From an uncultured Clostridia bacterium (GTDB lineage Bacteria; Bacillota; Clostridia; Oscillospirales; Oscillospiraceae), in assembly GCA_945613045.1 (NCBI GenBank), contig CALZAG010000051.1, forward strand, positions 1 through 9,827: 9,827 bases of DNA, written 5' to 3'. The translations under genes were made by a program, and so were the position numbers. Within the stretch, counting starts at the first letter, position 1. Each line of letters begins with the position of its first letter. A model generated the notes under the pieces. It was not told the origin of the DNA, searched no databases, and saw nothing but the letters and a program-made list of their open reading frames with translations. Shown here in pieces: positions 8,021 to 9,827 of this stretch.

Positions 8021-8106
8021 GCCGGTGTGGTGGAATGGTAGACACGGCGGACTTAAAATCCTCTGATGCTCGCATCGTGCCGGTTCGAGTCCGGCCACCG
8101 GCACCA
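8021..8106 (+). tRNA. tRNA-Leu (anticodon UAA), CCA encoded
   Basis: An 86-nt class II tRNA. The acceptor stem GCCGGTG (8021-8027) pairs with CACCGGC (8096-8102), followed by A and an encoded CCA (8104-8106). The D arm is 8030-8045, with GTG pairing to CAC. The anticodon loop CTTAAAA (8052-8058) gives anticodon TAA at 8054-8056, which reads UUA leucine codons. The long variable arm (GATG, CTCG loop, CATC at 8065-8076) is typical of leucine tRNA. The T arm is GCCGG, TTCGAGT, CCGGC (8079-8095). The anticodon stem has one mismatch, C8048 against T8062. The gene has its own promoter and terminator and diverges from recJ. Confidence 0.97.
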
Positions 8107-8146
8107 CGTCGTCGCGGACTGCATATCGTTCGCGACGACGTTTTAT
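8107..8146 (+). terminator. Intrinsic terminator of tRNA-Leu
   Basis: A perfect 10-bp stem, CGTCGTCGCG (8107-8116) with CGCGACGACG (8131-8140), a 14-nt loop, then TTTTATT. It begins directly after the encoded CCA. Confidence 0.88.
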
Positions 8147-8200
8147 TCTTCAAAGCAAACGTCATCTCTCACTCATTCCGTCGCTCCTCCTTTCCGCAAT

Positions 8201-8238
8201 AAGCTCCGCGCACTTTTGATAGTGCGCGGAGCTTTTTT
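8201..8238 (+). terminator. Second hairpin terminator downstream of tRNA-Leu
   Basis: A perfect 14-bp stem, AAGCTCCGCGCACT (8201-8214) with AGTGCGCGGAGCTT (8221-8234), a 6-nt loop, then further T to make a run of six (8233-8238). The T tract faces rightward. In the leftward direction the stem is followed only by TTATTG, so it would be a weaker terminator for the gtrA-like gene, whose stop is 35 nt away. The 54 bases between the two hairpins hold no gene I can recognise. Confidence 0.8.
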
Positions 8239-8272
8239 ACGTATTACGTATTCATATAACCGCCCTGCTGTT

Positions 8273-8683
8273 TCATTGCCGAACCGCGCGTTTTTTGGCG
8301 ATATCATTCGTATCCAGCGTTTTCTTAAAAACGACAAATCTGTCGTAAAGATACTCTGTGGATAGATTTAGCGCCATATTTATTCCTGTTACAAGGTATT
8401 CATTCCACGCAAGCCCCTCGGCAAGATAATTTCCGAGCACGGTCGTCACAGGCGTGAACACGCAGTAGTACAGGAACACGAGCAGCATCGCCTTGGGAAC
8501 GTTGTTTGCGCTGCGGAACGTGAACCTGCGGTTTAATGTGAAATTCCACAGGACCGGCAGTACGAGCGCGATAAGATAGCACGGCCAATATGACCAGCCG
8601 CTGAGCTCATTGAGCAGACTGAACGAGCCCAGCTCTATGACTCCCGCCGAAACGGAAAAAGCCGTGAATTTCAGAATGCGCAA
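8273..8683 (-). CDS. GtrA-family membrane protein (start uncertain)
   Basis: A small four-helix membrane protein of the GtrA family. Studied members help move lipid-linked sugars across the membrane for cell-surface glycosylation; many bacterial ones have no known partner. Hydrophobic segments lie at about residues 7-25, 33-48, 64-86 and 95-110. The family signature NFTLNRRFTF is at 47-56, and YDRFVVF near the C-terminus (113-119) is also typical. The coordinates use a TTG start at 8681-8683, giving 136 residues, which lacks a strong ribosome site. The frame stays open upstream to a stop at 8726-8728. An ATG at 8707-8709 lies one frame off and would join this gene if the run of six A (8690-8695) had one more base, giving an N-terminus MENNRKKEVLRILKF. 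No glycosyltransferase gene is nearby; the only leftward gene upstream is a pseudogene. Confidence 0.82.
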   Translation of the reverse strand: MRILKFTAFSVSAGVIELGSFSLLNELSGWSYWPCYLIALVLPVLWNFTLNRRFTFRSANNVPKAMLLVFLYYCVFTPVTTVLGNYLAEGLAWNEYLVTGINMALNLSTEYLYDRFVVFKKTLDTNDIAKKRAVRQ

Positions 8684-8745
8684 TACTTCTTTTTTCTGTT
8701 GTTTTCCATAATCAATTGCTTTCTTTCAGTTTATAAAAGGATAGT

Positions 8746-9222
8746 TTATTCATACATTTTGTCGAGCTCGGCCTCGACATAGTCAAACTTCTTTACCCTT
8801 GGGTTTTTTATCACCCTGCCGCGGTCGATACCGTCGCGTATTCTCGAGTCGATATTTCTCAGTCCTCCGACGGTGCGTATCGTTGTGACGCCGCTCATAA
8901 GCTCCGTGCGTGCAAATTTATAGCACAAGGCATAAACAGCAGTCCGCGTAACTATATTTGGCATGAGGAGATTCACGGTTTTTGCGTTCTGTTTTTTTGT
9001 ATAATTCGGCATACCCGAGCCCGGCAGATGAACATGCAGATTTATAAGCCCGGGCATGAGATACCGCCCCTCAAGGTCGATGGTTTTCACCTTACCGAAG
9101 CTGCACGCTTAGCCGGAGATCACCGCTATCTTCCCGTTCTCGACCGGCACCGACATTCCCCGCCGCGGCTCCATATTCTCGTTACCGTCCAGCAGCGCCG
9201 CGTTTATCAGCGCATATCTCAT
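8746..9222 (-). pseudogene. Decayed amidohydrolase: in-frame stop plus internal deletion
   Basis: The remnant of a metal-dependent amidohydrolase of the imidazolonepropionase/prolidase-like group, normally about 400 residues. It starts with ATG at 9220-9222 behind a perfect AAGGAGGG. Codons 1-37 (MRYALINAALLDGNE and so on) look like the usual N-terminal strand, then TAA at 9109-9111 (codon 38) stops the frame. Without the stop, the frame continues through LEGRYLMPGLINLHVHLPG with the metal motif H63-x-H65, and ELMSGVTTIRTVGG at 106-119. At about codon 135 (near 8810-8825) it jumps to a sequence that reads like the protein's own C-terminus (VIKNPRVKKFDYVEAELDKM) and ends with TAA. The middle of the enzyme, with the remaining metal ligands and the catalytic Asp, is missing. 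Reinitiation at an in-frame GTG (9088-9090) could yield 114 residues, but these could not be catalytic. Confidence 0.85.
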
Positions 9223-9249
9223 TAAGCTCCCTCCTTGGCAGGCAGGCTT

Positions 9250-9277
9250 ATTATACACTCCCTCCTGTCCTCATCAA
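9250..9277 (-). promoter_or_regulatory. Promoter of the amidohydrolase pseudogene
   Basis: On the minus strand TTGATG (9272-9277), a 16-nt spacer, then a perfect TATAAT (9250-9255). Transcription would start about 20 nt before the ATG at 9222. Promoter and ribosome site are both intact, which suggests recent inactivation of the coding part. Confidence 0.7.
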
Positions 9278-9297
9278 GTGTTACTGAATTAACAAAT

Positions 9298-9313
9298 CGT
9301 TAAGCAAGTTAAT
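9298..9313 (+). repeat. Repeated motif, copy 1 (CGTTAAGC-N1-AGTTAAT)
   Basis: CGTTAAGC (9298-9305) and AGTTAAT (9307-9313) separated by one base. The same two words recur at 9448-9465 with three bases between them. It may be a regulator site for the symporter; the different spacing weakens that idea. Confidence 0.4.
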
Positions 9314-9447
9314 GTCATTCTTCAAAATATATTAACAGTTTGTCTTCAAACCCTGCTGCTTTTTGTATTATTTCACGCGGCATATGAACAAACCATTACC
9401 AAAACCGTGTAAAACGTATAAGTTTATGTAAAGACATTGCTCCGCCG

Positions 9448-9465
9448 CGTTAAGCTTCAGTTAAT
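9448..9465 (+). repeat. Repeated motif, copy 2 (CGTTAAGC-N3-AGTTAAT)
   Basis: CGTTAAGC (9448-9455), TTC, AGTTAAT (9459-9465). It ends 15 bp before the -35 box of the symporter promoter, a usual position for an activator or repressor site. Confidence 0.4.
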
Positions 9466-9480
9466 TTGACGGCGTAAGTA

Positions 9481-9508
9481 TTGAAATCGATTTTTTAACA
9501 ATTAGAAT
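9481..9508 (+). promoter_or_regulatory. Promoter of the sodium symporter gene
   Basis: TTGAAA (9481-9486), a 16-nt spacer, TAGAAT (9503-9508); each box matches the sigma-A consensus at five of six positions. The start of transcription would be near 9515, giving a leader of about 36 nt that contains the ribosome site. Confidence 0.65.
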
Positions 9509-9535
9509 TGACCTATGGGCGTTAAACCAAATATT

Positions 9536-9542
9536 AAAGGAG
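9536..9542 (+). promoter_or_regulatory. Ribosome binding site of the symporter gene
   Basis: AAAGGAG lies 8 nt before the ATG at 9551 and fixes this start. Confidence 0.8.
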
Positions 9543-9550
9543 AGAAAGTT

Positions 9551-9827
9551 ATGGAAAACAATCGCGCTTCCTTTGGCTCCAACTTTGGCTTCATCATGGC
9601 TGCTGTCGGTTCTGCAGTCGGTCTGGGCAACATTTGGGGCTTCCCGTATAAGATGGGTCTGAACGGCGGCTTTGCCTTCCTGGTCGTCTATCTTGTACTT
9701 GCAATCTTCGTTGGCCTTGCCGTTATGGTCGGCGAATTTACCATCGGCCGCAAGACCGGTATGAGCCCTGTTGCGGCTTACAGAAAGCTCAGCAAGAAGT
9801 TCACCTGGATGGGCTACATGGCAGTTA
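9551..9827 (+). CDS. Neurotransmitter:sodium symporter (LeuT/SNF family) transporter, 3' part outside window
   Basis: A sodium-coupled amino acid transporter of the LeuT fold; 92 residues are visible, cut by the window end. The first membrane segment (about 12-34) is highly conserved. G20 to N27 reads GSAVGLGN, the unwound helix that carries backbone and side-chain ligands for the two sodium ions and the substrate. By coincidence the numbering agrees with that of LeuT (A22, V23, G26, N27). FPY (31-33) and NGG (38-40) follow, and a second membrane segment (about 41-60) ends in GEFTIGRKTG at 61-70, matching the LeuT region WIEWAMGR. The position equal to Arg30 of LeuT, part of the outer gate, is glycine here (NIWGFP). 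The substrate cannot be told from this part; amino acids are usual for bacterial members. Confidence 0.93.
   Translation, partial: MENNRASFGSNFGFIMAAVGSAVGLGNIWGFPYKMGLNGGFAFLVVYLVLAIFVGLAVMVGEFTIGRKTGMSPVAAYRKLSKKFTWMGYMAV

Larger units (their letters stand above)
9223..9550. other. Divergent intergenic region between the pseudogene and the symporter
   Basis: A 328-nt AT-rich stretch without a convincing gene. It holds the leftward promoter of the amidohydrolase pseudogene (9250-9277), the rightward promoter and ribosome site of the symporter (9481-9542), two copies of a CGTTAAGC/AGTTAAT motif about 150 bp apart, and several TTAACA-type words. I see no riboswitch consensus. Confidence 0.7.

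Noticed and set aside
8079..8106. tRNA 3' end as an integration site
   Set aside because: No second copy of the tRNA end, integrase or other mobile gene is present in the window.
8237..8250. Two tandem copies of TTACGTA
   Set aside because: Only two 7-bp copies in AT-rich spacer beside a terminator; too short to support a function.
7929..8365. Open frames on both strands across the tRNA (peptides such as MVDTADLKSS and RTRTGTMRASEDFKSAVS)
   Set aside because: They are translations of tRNA-Leu, a well-known source of false protein entries; the tRNA explains the sequence.
9384..9431. 15-codon open frame MNKPLPKPCKTYKFM upstream of the symporter, considered as a leader peptide
   Set aside because: It has no ribosome site, no run of one amino acid, no attenuator hairpin after it, and it lies upstream of the predicted transcription start.
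9443..9474. Hairpin CGCCG/CGGCG before the symporter, considered as an attenuator or riboswitch part
   Set aside because: Only 5 bp of stem with a 22-nt unpaired loop and no T tract; it also lies upstream of the predicted transcript start.
9508..9537. TTGACC-N18-TATTAA as an alternative symporter promoter
   Set aside because: Transcription would start inside or after the ribosome site, leaving too short a leader; the TTGAAA/TAGAAT pair upstream fits better.

Overview
The window looks like chromosomal DNA from a Gram-positive anaerobe of the class Clostridia, perhaps of the Oscillospirales type. This rests on moderately high GC in the genes, tightly overlapping genes with AGGAGG-type ribosome sites, a recJ-rel-dtd gene order typical of Firmicutes, a CCA-encoding tRNA-Leu, and a Bmp/Nup-type nucleoside ABC transporter. 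The genus cannot be fixed from the sequence.

Layout. Positions 2-2043 (+) hold the two membrane subunits of a nucleoside-type ABC importer; the first is cut by the window edge. A perfect 17-bp hairpin with A and T tracts (2054-2090) ends this operon and also the operon that meets it from the right. That second operon runs leftward from a promoter at 7899-7926: recJ (5867-7879), a bifunctional rel/spoT (3630-5867), dtd (3190-3633), an MBL-fold hydrolase (2574-3188) and a small membrane protein of the COG2426 type (2097-2558). The first four genes overlap or lie within 1 nt of each other. The operon joins DNA repair, (p)ppGpp control and D-aminoacyl-tRNA proofreading in one transcript.

Divergent from recJ is a tRNA-Leu(UAA) gene (8021-8106) with its own near-consensus promoter and two hairpins downstream. 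Leftward again come a GtrA-like membrane protein (8273-8683, start uncertain, possible frameshift in a homopolymer) and a decayed amidohydrolase (8746-9222) with an in-frame stop and a large internal deletion. A 328-bp divergent intergenic region (9223-9550) carries promoters for both directions and a repeated motif. The window ends inside a neurotransmitter:sodium symporter gene (from 9551, +).

Most of the window is ordinary core genome. I found no credible undescribed multi-gene system. The most interesting items are the deletion-fused pseudogene, the uncertain GtrA start, the arginine-to-glycine change in the symporter gate motif, and the repeated motif in the symporter's upstream region.
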